Shown here: piece by piece, positions 51,624 to 60,687 of the stretch
How the letters are laid out: every line of letters begins with the position of its first letter
Numbering within the stretch: position 1 is the first letter of the stretch
Assembly: GCF_013343215.1 (NCBI RefSeq)
Contig: NZ_CP039143.1
Coordinates: 2,902,073-2,966,072 of the forward strand
From: Acinetobacter sp. 10FS3-1
GTDB lineage: Bacteria; Pseudomonadota; Gammaproteobacteria; Pseudomonadales; Moraxellaceae
Reading direction: 5' to 3'
DNA: 64,000 nt
Notes under the pieces: generated by a model
The model's input: only the letters and a program-made list of their open reading frames with translations
Told to the model about the DNA's origin: nothing
Databases searched by the model: none
Made by a program: the position numbers and the translations under genes

Positions 51624-51987
51624 CGCTTACCTTCGTTTTTTTAATTAAACCGCTATCAGCATACTTTAAAATCCCTGATTTCAATATTATCTAAAGGTGA
51701 ATAGGAAACAAAAACAGACTTTATAAAAACTTCACACTGCATCTGCTACTTCTGGCTCTATATTGTCTGTATTTCAATCATAGATGATATGTCAATTATC
51801 CCCTCACAGATCACCAGATAGGCAGTAGGGAAGAGTTAAGCATGGTCAATCATCAGAGCTTCAAACAGGCAAGTAGCGCAGCTGGATTTTACTGAATTGA
51901 ACTTAGAAACATTTTTTTCAGGCTTTCAACTTAACAAGTGGCCCCGTTCCCCCTAAAATTTAAGCTCAATACTCATCGTCACGTCCT
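51624..51987. other. 364-bp intergenic region
   Basis: Separates the divergent GNAT and MFS genes. No ORF above about 20 codons with support, and no structured RNA recognised. Confidence 0.45.
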
Positions 51988-53184
51988 ATGTCATCTTCTG
52001 AAATTTCGGCAAATCCTACCCGCCAATGGGTATGTGTCATTGCTTTAGCCTGTGCTGCGTTCATTTTTAACACCACCGAATTTATTCCTGTCGCCTTGCT
52101 CAGTGATATTGGTCAAAGTTTTTCAATGTCTCCTACCCAAGTGGGACTGATGCTGACCATTTATGCCTGGATCGTGGCTCTGTTATCTTTACCGATTATG
52201 CTGCTGACCAAACAGATTGAACGGCGCTTGCTGCTCAGCACATTATTCGTGGTTTTTATTCTCAGTCATGTGCTGTCTTATTTTGCCTGGAGCTTTGAAA
52301 TACTGGTCATGAGCCGGATAGGTATTGCGGTGGCCCATGCTTTGTTCTGGTCCATTACCGCCTCGCTTGCGGTTCGGGTGGCGCCCAAAGGTAAAGAATT
52401 TCAGGCACTGGGTTTGCTGGCCACCGGCACAGCGATGGCGATGGTACTCGGTATTCCATTTGGACGCATGATTGGGGAAGCTTATGGCTGGCGCAACAGT
52501 TTTGCCCTGATTAGCATCGCTGCCACTGTCATTTGCCTGATTCTGGCCAAAACCTTGCCTTTACTGCCCAGTGTGAATTCTGGTTCTTTAAACAGTTTAA
52601 AAATTCTGGCCAGACGCCCGAGCCTGATGCTTGTCTTTGCACTTACCGTGATAGTTATCACGGCACAATTTACCGCTTATAGTTATATTGAGCCTTTTTC
52701 CCTGACTGTTGCCCAGTTCAGCTCGGCACAGACCACGACTTTATTGTTGATATATGGCGGTGCAGGCTTTTTAGGCTCTTATCTATTTGGCCGCTATGCT
52801 CCCAAATTTCCAAAAATGACCATTCCATTTTTCAGCTTCGGGATCATGCTGTCCATGCTGCTATTATTGCCTTTATCCACTACAGTCTGGGGACTGAATC
52901 TGCTGTCACTCTTATGGGGCATGAGCATCATTGGTTTTAGTCTAGCCCTGCAAGCAAAAACCCTTAACTTGGCCTCAGATGCCACCGATGTAGCCATGGC
53001 CATTTACTCAGGTTTATATAATGTCGGTATTGGCGGCGGTGCCTTAGTCGGAGGCTGGGTTAGTGCAAGCATTGGGCTGGAGTATATTGGACTGGCCGGC
53101 GGCCTGCTTGCGGTTTTGGCTCTCTTATTGGCGCTTATTTTGGTGCGACAAACGGATTTTATTCATCCCCCAGTCTCCAGATAA
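51988..53184 (+). CDS. MFS sugar-efflux-type transporter (SotB-like)
   Basis: 398 residues with 12 membrane spans. The opening [20 protein letters not shown] and [18 protein letters not shown] match the DHA1-type arabinose/isopropylthiogalactoside exporters (SotB/YdeA). Loop motif [16 protein letters not shown] is also conserved. Likely an inner-membrane drug or sugar efflux pump. Monocistronic; a riboswitch-controlled gene follows. Confidence 0.85.
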   Translation: MSSSEISANPTRQWVCVIALACAAFIFNTTEFIPVALLSDIGQSFSMSPTQVGLMLTIYAWIVALLSLPIMLLTKQIERRLLLSTLFVVFILSHVLSYFAWSFEILVMSRIGIAVAHALFWSITASLAVRVAPKGKEFQALGLLATGTAMAMVLGIPFGRMIGEAYGWRNSFALISIAATVICLILAKTLPLLPSVNSGSLNSLKILARRPSLMLVFALTVIVITAQFTAYSYIEPFSLTVAQFSSAQTTTLLLIYGGAGFLGSYLFGRYAPKFPKMTIPFFSFGIMLSMLLLLPLSTTVWGLNLLSLLWGMSIIGFSLALQAKTLNLASDATDVAMAIYSGLYNVGIGGGALVGGWVSASIGLEYIGLAGGLLAVLALLLALILVRQTDFIHPPVSR

Positions 53185-53256
53185 AATTTGCGTAATTTCA
53201 ATAAATATGAGATTCTTCACTCTCTTTGGAGTTGATCCAAAATAGAATTGAGTAGA

Positions 53257-53467
53257 ACAAGGGGAGTAGCCTCCTCCAAACGTTTAACAATTGCGGTTCA
53301 ACTTGTAAAACGTGTCAGAATATCGTCATTACACTTTGCAAAAAGTCGGTATCTGAGCATCTTGCTGCCACACTTTTAATGGGAAGTGTAAAGGTAAGAT
53401 GTAGGCAAGACCTTGATCATGTTGGTATAGATGTTTTTCATCTGACAACAGGTCAAGGTTTTTTTAT
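53257..53467 (+). promoter_or_regulatory. yybP-ykoY-type Mn2+ riboswitch with terminator
   Basis: The leader begins with AAGGGGAGTAGCCTCC (53259-53274), the conserved 5' element of the yybP-ykoY family, and later has GGCAAGACCTTG (53404-53415), the conserved 3' element. This is followed by a long terminator hairpin (ACCTTGATCATGTTG / CAACAGGTCAAGGT, then T7). The ACCTTG belongs to both the aptamer 3' side and the terminator stem, the expected on/off overlap. It sits directly before a TerC-family gene, a classic target. Confidence 0.85.
53410..53466 (+). terminator. Riboswitch expression-platform terminator
   Basis: Stem arms 53410-53424 and 53446-53459, poly-T 53459-53465, 30 bp before the start codon. 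Confidence 0.8.
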
Positions 53468-53495
53468 GGCCAATTGTCGGATGTGGAGGATTCAC

Positions 53496-54464
53496 ATGGA
53501 AACAATTGGTACGCTCTGGCTGTATCTGGCTTTTTTCAGCATCGTTCTGGTAATGCTGTTTATTGATTTTTTAGGCTTCAAACAAAAACAAGGTCAGGAG
53601 GTAAAAGTCCGGACTGCGGCCTACTGGAGTATTGCCTGGGTCAGTGTCGCGACCTTATTTGGTGGCGGTTTATGGCTGTATCTGGAACAGACTGCAGGTA
53701 CGGCAATTGCCAATGCCAAGGTCATGGAATACTTCGCCGGTTATCTGCTGGAAAAATCTCTGGCAATTGATAACGTCTTTGTCTGGCTGATGATTTTTGC
53801 GGCTTTCGCCATTCCACCCGCGCTGCAGCGTAAATTGCTGCTTTACGGCGTACTCGGTGCGATTGTCCTCAGAACCATCTTCATTTTTATTGGCGCCTGG
53901 TTCGTGCAGGAATTCTCATGGATTTTATATATCTTCGGTGCTTTCCTGGTGTATACCGGCTTTAAATTCCTGCGTGGTCAGGATGAAGAAGAAGAAAGCA
54001 ATATTGAAGATATGGCGATTCTGAAATGGCTGCGTAAACATATGCGCATCACCCCGCAGCTTGAGGGCGACAAGTTTTTTATCCGTAAGGATAGTTTACT
54101 GTGGGCAACGCCGTTATTCCTGGTCTTGCTTCTGGTCGAAGCCTCGGATGTGATCTTTGCGGTCGATTCTATTCCGGCAATTTTTGCTGTCACGACCGAC
54201 CCCTTCATTGTCCTGACCGCCAACCTGATGGCGATTTTGGGTCTGCGTGCGATGTTCTTCCTGTTATCGGGTGCAGCATCCAAGATGCATTATCTGCCTT
54301 ATGGCCTCGGGATTATTCTGGTCTTTATCGGCTTTAAAATGCTGATGCTGGATGTGTTCCATATGCCAATCTGGATTTCACTGAGCTTTATTGTGCTTGT
54401 CTTGACGATCACTGCGATCCTGTCGATTCGTCACAGCAAGAAATACAACGAAACCACGCTATAA
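53496..54464 (+). CDS. TerC/Alx-family manganese exporter
   Basis: 322 residues from ATG 53496, chosen because GGAGG lies 7 bp upstream; the longer frame would translate the riboswitch. TerC-family membrane protein with about 8-9 spans and the acidic transport motifs EKSLAIDNVFVWL (about 88-100) and LLLVEASDVIFAVDSIPAIF. Alx and MntP-type relatives export excess Mn2+. The upstream yybP-ykoY riboswitch, which senses Mn2+, supports this role. Confidence 0.93.
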   Translation: METIGTLWLYLAFFSIVLVMLFIDFLGFKQKQGQEVKVRTAAYWSIAWVSVATLFGGGLWLYLEQTAGTAIANAKVMEYFAGYLLEKSLAIDNVFVWLMIFAAFAIPPALQRKLLLYGVLGAIVLRTIFIFIGAWFVQEFSWILYIFGAFLVYTGFKFLRGQDEEEESNIEDMAILKWLRKHMRITPQLEGDKFFIRKDSLLWATPLFLVLLLVEASDVIFAVDSIPAIFAVTTDPFIVLTANLMAILGLRAMFFLLSGAASKMHYLPYGLGIILVFIGFKMLMLDVFHMPIWISLSFIVLVLTITAILSIRHSKKYNETTL

Positions 54465-54475
54465 AAACAATCCTC

Positions 54476-54503
54476 AAAAAAGCCTGCATCAGCAGGCTTT
54501 TTT
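54476..54503 (+). terminator. Terminator of the TerC-family gene
   Basis: AAAAAAGCCTGC/GCAGGCTTTTTT stem, four-base loop. Confidence 0.88.
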
Positions 54504-54626
54504 ATTTTCAGATGACCTGATCACAGCTGCGGCTTAAGCTTGATAAACGCAGTCCACAGGGTCACGTTATAAATCATCTGAAGTAGGTTACAATCTGTTG
54601 AAAAAAGTAAAAACACAGGTGTTAAC

Positions 54627-55943
54627 ATGTCTTCTCATATTGCAACCACAGCGGTTCGCGGTCGCTTCCTCGACATCCAGAATACCGTTGCCCAAGCACG
54701 TGAAATTCACGATCAGGTGCGTTATCTAGAAGATGGCTTGCTCATCAGTGAAAATGGCCAGATCCGGTGGTTTGGCCACTGGGAAGAAGGCCAGCATTAT
54801 CTGCCAGACGGGTTAGAGGTCAGCCATTATCCGGAGCAATTGATTGTACCGGGCTTTATCGATACCCATATTCACTTTCCGCAAACCGAAATGATGGGTG
54901 CTTATGGCGAACAGCTGCTGGAATGGCTGAACACCTATACTTTTCCTACCGAAATCCAGTTTCAGAACCCAGCCTATGCAAAGAAAATTGCTGATTTTTT
55001 TGTTCAGGAATTATTAAAAAATGGAACCACCACGGCACTGGTTTTCTGTACCGTACATCCGCAATCTGTAGATGCGCTCTTTGAAGCTGCTACGGCACAG
55101 AATATGCGCCTGATTGCCGGTAAGGTACTGATGGATCGTCATGCTCCTCCCGAGCTCTGCGATAGCCCTGACACTGCCTATCGGGACTCAAAACAACTGA
55201 TTGAAAAGTGGCATGGGCAGGGGCGGAACCTGTATGCAATTACCCCGCGCTTTGCCCCAACCTCGACTCCCGAACAGCTGGAAAAAGCAGGGCAGTTGAA
55301 AGCAGAATATCCGGATGTCTATGTTCACACCCATCTTAGTGAAAATCACAATGAGATTGCCTGGGTCAAAGACCTGTTTCCAGAACGTAAAGGGTATCTG
55401 GATGTCTATCAGCATTATGGCCTGACCGGGTCAAAATCGGTATTTGCGCATTGTGTACATCTTGAAGAATCCGAATGGGATTGTCTGCATCAGACCGATT
55501 CAGCAATTGCCTTCTGTCCCAGCTCCAACCTGTTCCTTGGCAGCGGCCTGTTTCCCTTGAAAAAGACGTGGGACAAAGAGGTGAAAGTCGGACTAGGGAC
55601 CGACATTGGGGCAGGGACTTCATTTAACCAGCTGCAAAGCCTGAACGAAGCTTATAAGGTCCAGCAGCTACAGGGCGAGCAGCTTCCAGCTTTCGCAGCC
55701 TTATATCATGCCACCTTAGGCGGAGCCAAGGCCCTGAGCCTGGAGGATCGATTGGGCAATTTTAATATCGGTAAAGAAGCCGATTTTGTGGTATTGGAAC
55801 TGAATGCCACTGCGCTTCAAGCACTACGCCAAAGCAAGGCGCAAAGTATTGAAGATACATTTTTTGCCCTGACCATGCTGGGGGATGACCGTAATATTGC
55901 AGCGACCTATATTTATGGACAAGCCCGCTATGTCAAAGCCTAG
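54627..55943 (+). CDS. guaD: Guanine deaminase
   Basis: 438-residue amidohydrolase converting guanine to xanthine. Metal-binding motif PGFIDTHIHFPQTEMM (about 76-91), then HTHLSENHNEI, FAHCVHL, CPSSNLFLGSG and the aspartate in GLGTDIGAG. Length matches E. coli GuaD. It is followed within 230 bp by hpt on the same strand, a purine-salvage pairing. Confidence 0.95.
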   Translation: MSSHIATTAVRGRFLDIQNTVAQAREIHDQVRYLEDGLLISENGQIRWFGHWEEGQHYLPDGLEVSHYPEQLIVPGFIDTHIHFPQTEMMGAYGEQLLEWLNTYTFPTEIQFQNPAYAKKIADFFVQELLKNGTTTALVFCTVHPQSVDALFEAATAQNMRLIAGKVLMDRHAPPELCDSPDTAYRDSKQLIEKWHGQGRNLYAITPRFAPTSTPEQLEKAGQLKAEYPDVYVHTHLSENHNEIAWVKDLFPERKGYLDVYQHYGLTGSKSVFAHCVHLEESEWDCLHQTDSAIAFCPSSNLFLGSGLFPLKKTWDKEVKVGLGTDIGAGTSFNQLQSLNEAYKVQQLQGEQLPAFAALYHATLGGAKALSLEDRLGNFNIGKEADFVVLELNATALQALRQSKAQSIEDTFFALTMLGDDRNIAATYIYGQARYVKA

Positions 55944-56120
55944 AGCGGATACCGCTGCTGGAAAATCGCGCCGTCGCAGGCTGCTGCTCTGGTCAGTGAT
56001 CAGCGTAGGCTGTGCAACACTCTTAAAAAGGGATACGGCTTCCACCAAAACCTGATTACATTTACAGCCGATGAAACAGGTGCATCTCAGGTTCGGATGT
56101 ATTAAAATTAGTGAATATTC

Positions 56121-56147
56121 AGGTGTTGCAAGTCAACACCTTTTTTA
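56121..56147 (+). terminator. Hairpin with T run directly before hpt
   Basis: AGGTGTTG (56121-56128) / CAACACCT (56134-56141) followed by T6, ending 26 bp before the hpt start. It can terminate guaD transcripts, or act in the hpt leader. Confidence 0.75.
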
Positions 56148-56172
56148 TTTTTCAATTTTCAGGTATCTACCC

Positions 56173-56700
56173 ATGACCGTTCAAATGAGCGTAATGATTT
56201 CCGCTGAAGAAATTCAAGCTAAAGTCAAAGAGCTTGGTGCTCAAATCGATGCACACTATGCCAATAGTGACAAAGAACTTGTGCTCATCGGTTTATTACG
56301 TGGCTCAGTAATTTTCATGGCGGACTTATGTCGCGCGATTTCCAAACCCCATGAACTGGATTTTATGACTGTATCCAGCTACGGTGGCGGTACAATTTCA
56401 ACACATGATGTGAAAATTTTAAAAGATCTGGATGGCGAAATCCGTGCTAAAGATGTGCTGGTGGTGGAAGACATTATTGACTCGGGTAATACCCTGAGCA
56501 AGGTACTCGACATCCTGCAAACACGTGAACCGAATTCAATCCAGCTTTGTACTCTGGTCAGCAAACCTTCACGTCGTGAAATTGACCTAGACGTCCAGTT
56601 CCTCGGTTTTGAAGTGGAAGATAAATTCATTGTCGGCTACGGTCTGGACTATAACCAGAAATACCGTCATTTACCGTTTATTGGTGAAATCGGTCTCTAG
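56173..56700 (+). CDS. hpt: Hypoxanthine phosphoribosyltransferase
   Basis: 175 residues from ATG 56173; the longer frame would run through a terminator hairpin. PRPP-binding motif VLVVEDIIDSGNTLSKVL (about 98-115), the LIGLLRGSVIFMADLCR region and the DYNQKYRHLPFIGEIGL ending. Salvages hypoxanthine (and often guanine) to the nucleotide. Works with guaD next door. Confidence 0.93.
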   Translation: MTVQMSVMISAEEIQAKVKELGAQIDAHYANSDKELVLIGLLRGSVIFMADLCRAISKPHELDFMTVSSYGGGTISTHDVKILKDLDGEIRAKDVLVVEDIIDSGNTLSKVLDILQTREPNSIQLCTLVSKPSRREIDLDVQFLGFEVEDKFIVGYGLDYNQKYRHLPFIGEIGL

Positions 56701-56872
56701 GATTGCTTGCCAAAAGTGGCGATTGCCACTTTTTGTGCGGTAGGATTCAGCCCATACAGGCACAAAAACACTACACCCTGTTGCAGGACTCAACTTTTTT
56801 CTGTTTTTTGTTTACCTCAGTATGATGAATACATGATGTAAAAACAAAGACATGATAATAAGGAGCCTCCTC

Positions 56873-57130
56873 ATGTGGACACTTATCGTTGCTATTGTGA
56901 TTGGTTTTGTTGCGGGCCTGATTGCGCGGGCAATTCATCCCGGAGATGATAAAGCAGGTTTTATCGTCACCACTTTATTGGGTATTGCTGGCTCTTTACT
57001 GGCGACCTTCGGTGGACGTATGTTGGGGCTGTATTCAGCCGACTCTGCGGCAGGTCTGATTGCGTCCATTATCGGTGCTGTGATTATTCTGTTTATTTAT
57101 AATATGGTCACGAAACGTAAAACGGTGTAA
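56873..57130 (+). CDS. GlsB/YeaQ/YmgE-family stress-response membrane protein
   Basis: 85 residues from ATG 56873, preceded by AAGGAG at 7-8 bp; an earlier in-frame ATG at 56852 lacks one. Three hydrophobic segments with the family pattern GFVAGLIARAIHPGDDKAGF, TTLLGIAGSLLATFGG and IIGAVIILFIYNMV. Known as transglycosylase-associated proteins though they are not enzymes themselves; role unclear. Confidence 0.9.
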   Translation: MWTLIVAIVIGFVAGLIARAIHPGDDKAGFIVTTLLGIAGSLLATFGGRMLGLYSADSAAGLIASIIGAVIILFIYNMVTKRKTV

Positions 57131-57159
57131 ATCTACACGGATATCGCCCAATACTAGGT

Positions 57160-57187
57160 AAAAAAGCACCAAATCTGGTGCTTTTTT
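57160..57187. terminator. Bidirectional terminator
   Basis: AAAAAAGCACCA/TGGTGCTTTTTT stem between the GlsB-like gene and the convergent DsbC-like gene. Confidence 0.85.
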
Positions 57188-57218
57188 ATGGTCTGTATCT
57201 AGAGTCTGTTACAGAAAC

Positions 57219-57932
57219 TTATAAAGTAAATTCCTTAAAAATCTGTTCAATCTGCTCGGCCGGATAAGCCCCCATCACCTTAAAACCATTGGAAAAAATA
57301 ATGGCGGGTGTCCCATGAATGCCCAGCGTCTGCGCCAGTTGGATATTGCGCTCGACCGGATTGGCGCAACTTTTTTTACTTTTAGGCGTGATGCCTTTAA
57401 AAATCAAGTCTTCCCAAGCTTGCACAGGATGGTTTTCACAATATAGCTGCTTGGATGGCAGGATCGACTGCGGCTTTAACGGCAGAATAAAAGTATAAAT
57501 CGTAACATCTTTCAACTTTTTCAGTTCTACCTCCAGCTGTTTACAATACGGGCAATAGGGGTCAGAAAAGATCGCAATCTGACGTTTACCCGTCCCTCTT
57601 ACACTTTTTAAAGCATCCTGTAAGGGCAATTTTTTCCAGTCTATACTGTTTTGCTGGACCAACAGGTCCCGGCTCAGATTATGCTGATCCTGAATACGCA
57701 ACATTGAGCCTGCAATCAGATGCTGGGCATCCTGATTCAAATAGACAATCTGACCCTGCATGGAACCACTGTAAATACCCTGCATTTCAGTTGGCTGGAT
57801 ATTTTCAATTTTCAGTTTTGGATGTTGTTGGCTGAGGTTTTTTTTCACTGTCTCTACATTTGCCATAGTGAAAGTTGAAGCCAAACTGAACAGGGTCAAT
57901 ACCAAGGTTGTTTTAATCATATTTTTGCTCAT
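57219..57932 (-). CDS. dsbC: DsbC-family thiol:disulfide isomerase
   Basis: 237 residues. Sec signal (about 1-24), an N-terminal dimerisation domain (about 25-85), a linker and a thioredoxin fold with active site CPYC at Cys127-Cys130 and the cis-proline GIHGTPAIIF. Two more cysteines (near CENH and SCAN) resemble the second disulfide in E. coli DsbC. It repairs wrong disulfides in the periplasm, complementing DsbA. Confidence 0.9.
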   Translation of the reverse strand: MSKNMIKTTLVLTLFSLASTFTMANVETVKKNLSQQHPKLKIENIQPTEMQGIYSGSMQGQIVYLNQDAQHLIAGSMLRIQDQHNLSRDLLVQQNSIDWKKLPLQDALKSVRGTGKRQIAIFSDPYCPYCKQLEVELKKLKDVTIYTFILPLKPQSILPSKQLYCENHPVQAWEDLIFKGITPKSKKSCANPVERNIQLAQTLGIHGTPAIIFSNGFKVMGAYPAEQIEQIFKEFTL

Positions 57933-58032
57933 TGCTCTAAAATTTTTTCCAACTCATTCTACTTAAAAACCATGCCAAAATTCTGACCTTTGCAATGGCT
58001 CTTAGCTAAAGTCTACAGATTTCCCACTTCAT

Positions 58033-58089
58033 GTTTCACGTTTCACGTTTCACGTTTCACGTTTCACGTTTCACGTTTCACGTGGAACA
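58033..58089. promoter_or_regulatory. parS-like ParB site extended by seven tandem half-sites
   Basis: GTTTCAC is repeated seven times head to tail (58033-58081), and the last copy is completed by GTGGAACA, giving CGTTTCACGTGGAACA at 58074-58089. This matches the parS consensus TGTTNCACGTGNAACA at all but the first base. parS sites cluster near oriC, and this one is about 5.5 kb from it. The stretch is non-coding, between dsbC and a decayed gene. The half-site tandem is unusual. Confidence 0.75.
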
Positions 58090-58098
58090 TCGGTTTCA

Positions 58099-58340
58099 TT
58101 AAAGAGAATTGATTTCTACCGAAATCTGTACAATTTCCGCATCAATCACCAGCTCCTCCCGTGCCTGATCGACATTGAGACGGTTATTGATGGCTAGAGT
58201 CAACTACAGGAAAATTTGCCTTTCCCATTTCCCGGACATATCAAAAGCGGTAATTTTTCCCACTAAAAATTCTGCAATCATTTCTCGTATTTCCTTCATC
58301 CTTGGATGCTCGATTTCTGCATCCCATACAGTTTCCCAGG
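58099..58340 (-). pseudogene. Decayed unrecognised gene, C-terminal part
   Basis: One minus-strand frame continues from TWETVWDAEIEHPRMKEIRE through an in-frame TAG to QAREELVIDAEIVQISVEIN and a final TAA. The composition is coding-like on both sides of the stop, so this is probably the tail of a broken gene. Family not recognised. It joins the CDF remnant without a clear boundary. Confidence 0.45.
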
Positions 58341-58344
58341 TTCT

Positions 58345-58708
58345 CTCGCTAAACCTCAAATCACCATTGGCATGGCCTTGGTATCCTGAATAGCAATCGG
58401 TTTAAACAGTCATTTACAGATTGAAAAGCCATAAATAGTGCCACAACCAGCAAGAAGACGGCACTCCGATCAGCAGCCGAAATTTCAATTTTCCAGCTGC
58501 CAAAACTAAAACGGTGATCTTGCGCATCATATCGAGCGCAACGGTAAGCAAAATATGCCAGCCCCAATGCCCACTCATCAACCAACCCTCTGCAAGTAAA
58601 GCCATAGAATTGTAAATCCAGCCACCGAACTTCTAATAGCATGATGACTGTCATTAAAATGTTGGCCAGTAACATACGTTTTTTGTACCAGTGAATTATC
58701 TTCATCAC
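58345..58708 (-). pseudogene. Cation diffusion facilitator (ZitB/CzcD-type) pseudogene
   Basis: Pieces of a CDF metal exporter are recognisable in different frames: MLLANILMTVIMLLEV (TM1), then in another frame NSMALLAEGWLMS (normally SxALLADAxHMLxD), back to ALGLAYFAYR and FSFGSWKIEI (normally FGxxRxEI), AVFLLVVALFMAFQSV, then in a further frame FKPIAIQDTKAMPMVI, a stop and GLARE. At least two frameshifts and a stop; only the first half of a normal (about 300-residue) protein remains. The metal-site Asp and His residues are lost. Confidence 0.75.
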
Positions 58709-58739
58709 ACTGATGTGCCTGTATTCAGGTCAGTCGGAC

Positions 58740-59171
58740 TTTTTGCACATTCTTCATCCTAGGGTTTAAATATATTCCCTCCACCGGATATTTATTTTTT
58801 AGAGGATTGTGGTGAATCCCTTCAAGAAAATAAAGTTATCAATTTTATCAAAAACTTAAAATTCAATATTCTTACTATTAAACAAGTTTTGCATTAGCGG
58901 CAGACCCATCCAGTATTAATGTTTTACAATAGGGAGTAGCCATTCAAGGGACAGTGAATGGTTTAATAAATGAATTAATCAATTTCATTGATACCATCAT
59001 GGGCTTGGTGAACAGGCCAATCTTCCTCCACTGGAACTGGATGAATTTTAGAAAATTATTGAAGGTGTATATTTTTAATATCTGGCTACTAAAGTAGAGA
59101 ATGGAGGAAACCTGCACCAGCTTAGGAGGAGCATCTTTCTCATCTAAATCTTATACGCTTTAAGACAATAC
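58740..59171. other. Gene-free region upstream of the CDF remnant
   Basis: About 430 bp, AT-rich, with short broken frames on both strands and no recognised element. Confidence 0.4.
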
Positions 59172-59200
59172 AAAAAAAACAGCCTGATTCGGCTGTTTTG
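59172..59200 (-). terminator. Terminator of mnmE
   Basis: AAAACAGCC/GGCTGTTTT stem with T8 on the minus strand. Confidence 0.82.
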
Positions 59201-59236
59201 ATCTGCGCAATATTTCATTGCCTGGCAAAGCTGACA

Positions 59237-60595
59237 TTATTTCCCGATACAGAATGACCCAAATATTTTCCCCAGCAAATCATCTGCGCTAAAGTCACCG
59301 GTAATTTCCCCCAAGGCATTTTGTGCCAGTCGCAGTGACTCCGCGACCAGTTCACCTGCGTTATAAACCACCAGTTGCTCACGTGCTTCAGCAAGATAGT
59401 GCTGGGTACGCTTCATTGCGTCTAAATGGCGGGTACGGGCAATAAAGGTATCCTCTTCAGGCTGGAAGCCTGCATGCTCTGTAATCGCCTCTATCAGCGA
59501 CTGTACGCCTGTTTCCTGCTTGGCAGACACAGTAATATGGCGGAAGCCTTTTAAATCTCCGATTTTTGCCTCTGTACCGGTTAAGTCGGCTTTATTACCA
59601 ATCAAGATTAAACGTTTCGGTTCGATATACTCTGCAAAATATTCTTGAGCCAGTTGAAGCGGATCTTCACCTTGGCTCAAGTCATAGACCAGCAGCAGTA
59701 AATCCGCCTGTTCAATCTCTTTAATGGCACGGCGAATCCCTTCTTTTTCCACAATATCACCTGTTTCCCGTAAACCGGCGGTATCAGTCAGAGTAATCGG
59801 TAGTCCATTTAAAGTAATTTTCTCATGCAGAACATCGCGCGTAGTGCCGGCAATATCGGTCACAATGGCACGTTCAATTCCAGCCAAGGCATTCAGTAAA
59901 GAAGATTTACCAGCATTGGGCTTGCCGGCAATCACCACCTGTAGACCTTCACGCAGCAACTGTCCCTGACGTGCAGACTGCTGTACCTGCGTCACGGCAG
60001 TCGAGACTCCATCCAGCAAGTTTAAAATTTTGCCATCTGCCAGAAAATCAATTTCCTCTTCCGGAAAATCAATCGCCGCTTCCACATGCAAGCGCAAATG
60101 GATCAGCTGTTCCAGTACTGCATTGACTTTGGTGGAAAAAGCGCCCTGTAAGGAACGTACCGCAGAACGTGCGGCTGCCTGTGAGGTGGCATCAATCAGG
60201 TCTGCAATCGCCTCGGCCTGAACCAAATCCAGTTTGCCATTTTCAAAGGCACGCATGGAAAATTCACCGGCTTTGGCAGCTGTTGCGCCCAGCTCCAGCA
60301 AACGGCCCAGCAGGGCATTCTGGATCACCGGACCGCCATGACCTTGTAACTCGACCACATCCTCACCGGTAAAGGAACTCGGGTTAGGAAAGCAAAGCAC
60401 CAGTCCCTCATCCATCACCTCACCGGCAGCATCATAAAACTGGCGAAAACCGGCAAAACGGGCATTGGGTAAGTCTTTCTGGGTTAAGGCCTGCGCAATC
60501 GCATAGGATTTTGGACCTGACAGGCGAATTACCCCCACACCGCCACGCCCTGGGGGAGTTGCAATTGCAGCAATCGTTGTGGTTGGGTTAAGCAT
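59237..60595 (-). CDS. mnmE: tRNA uridine-5-carboxymethylaminomethyl modification GTPase
   Basis: 452 residues from ATG 60595 (MLNPTTTIAAIATPPGRGGV). With MnmG it modifies the wobble uridine of several tRNAs. The N-terminal folate-binding domain is followed by a GTPase domain with GKPNAGKSSLLNAL, DIAGTTRD, DTAGLRE and NKAD, and the C-terminal FCIGK motif with the conserved Cys is intact. Part of the mnmE-yidC-yidD-rnpA-rpmH cluster but separated from yidC by a terminator. Confidence 0.97.
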   Translation of the reverse strand: MLNPTTTIAAIATPPGRGGVGVIRLSGPKSYAIAQALTQKDLPNARFAGFRQFYDAAGEVMDEGLVLCFPNPSSFTGEDVVELQGHGGPVIQNALLGRLLELGATAAKAGEFSMRAFENGKLDLVQAEAIADLIDATSQAAARSAVRSLQGAFSTKVNAVLEQLIHLRLHVEAAIDFPEEEIDFLADGKILNLLDGVSTAVTQVQQSARQGQLLREGLQVVIAGKPNAGKSSLLNALAGIERAIVTDIAGTTRDVLHEKITLNGLPITLTDTAGLRETGDIVEKEGIRRAIKEIEQADLLLLVYDLSQGEDPLQLAQEYFAEYIEPKRLILIGNKADLTGTEAKIGDLKGFRHITVSAKQETGVQSLIEAITEHAGFQPEEDTFIARTRHLDAMKRTQHYLAEAREQLVVYNAGELVAESLRLAQNALGEITGDFSADDLLGKIFGSFCIGK

Positions 60596-60629
60596 AAAAT
60601 TCACCTGCAAGGACTCAAAAGGACAGCCA

Positions 60630-60667
60630 AAAAAAATCCGCCTAAGATTACCATCTTAAGCGGATTT
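60630..60667 (-). terminator. Terminator after yidC
   Basis: AAATCCGCCTAAGAT/ATCTTAAGCGGATTT stem with T8 on the minus strand, between yidC and mnmE. Confidence 0.85.
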
Positions 60668-60687
60668 ATTCAGCCCGTCAGTACAAC

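Noticed and set aside
55930..56055. 41-codon ORF overlapping the end of guaD (MSKPRADTAAGKSRRRR...)
   Set aside because: No ribosome-binding site of its own, overlaps guaD out of frame, no family recognised; the basic stretch arises from a GC-rich tail of the region.
58033..58089. Heptamer tandem considered as a simple microsatellite
   Set aside because: The last unit is completed to a near-consensus parS and the location is origin-proximal, which makes a ParB site the better explanation.
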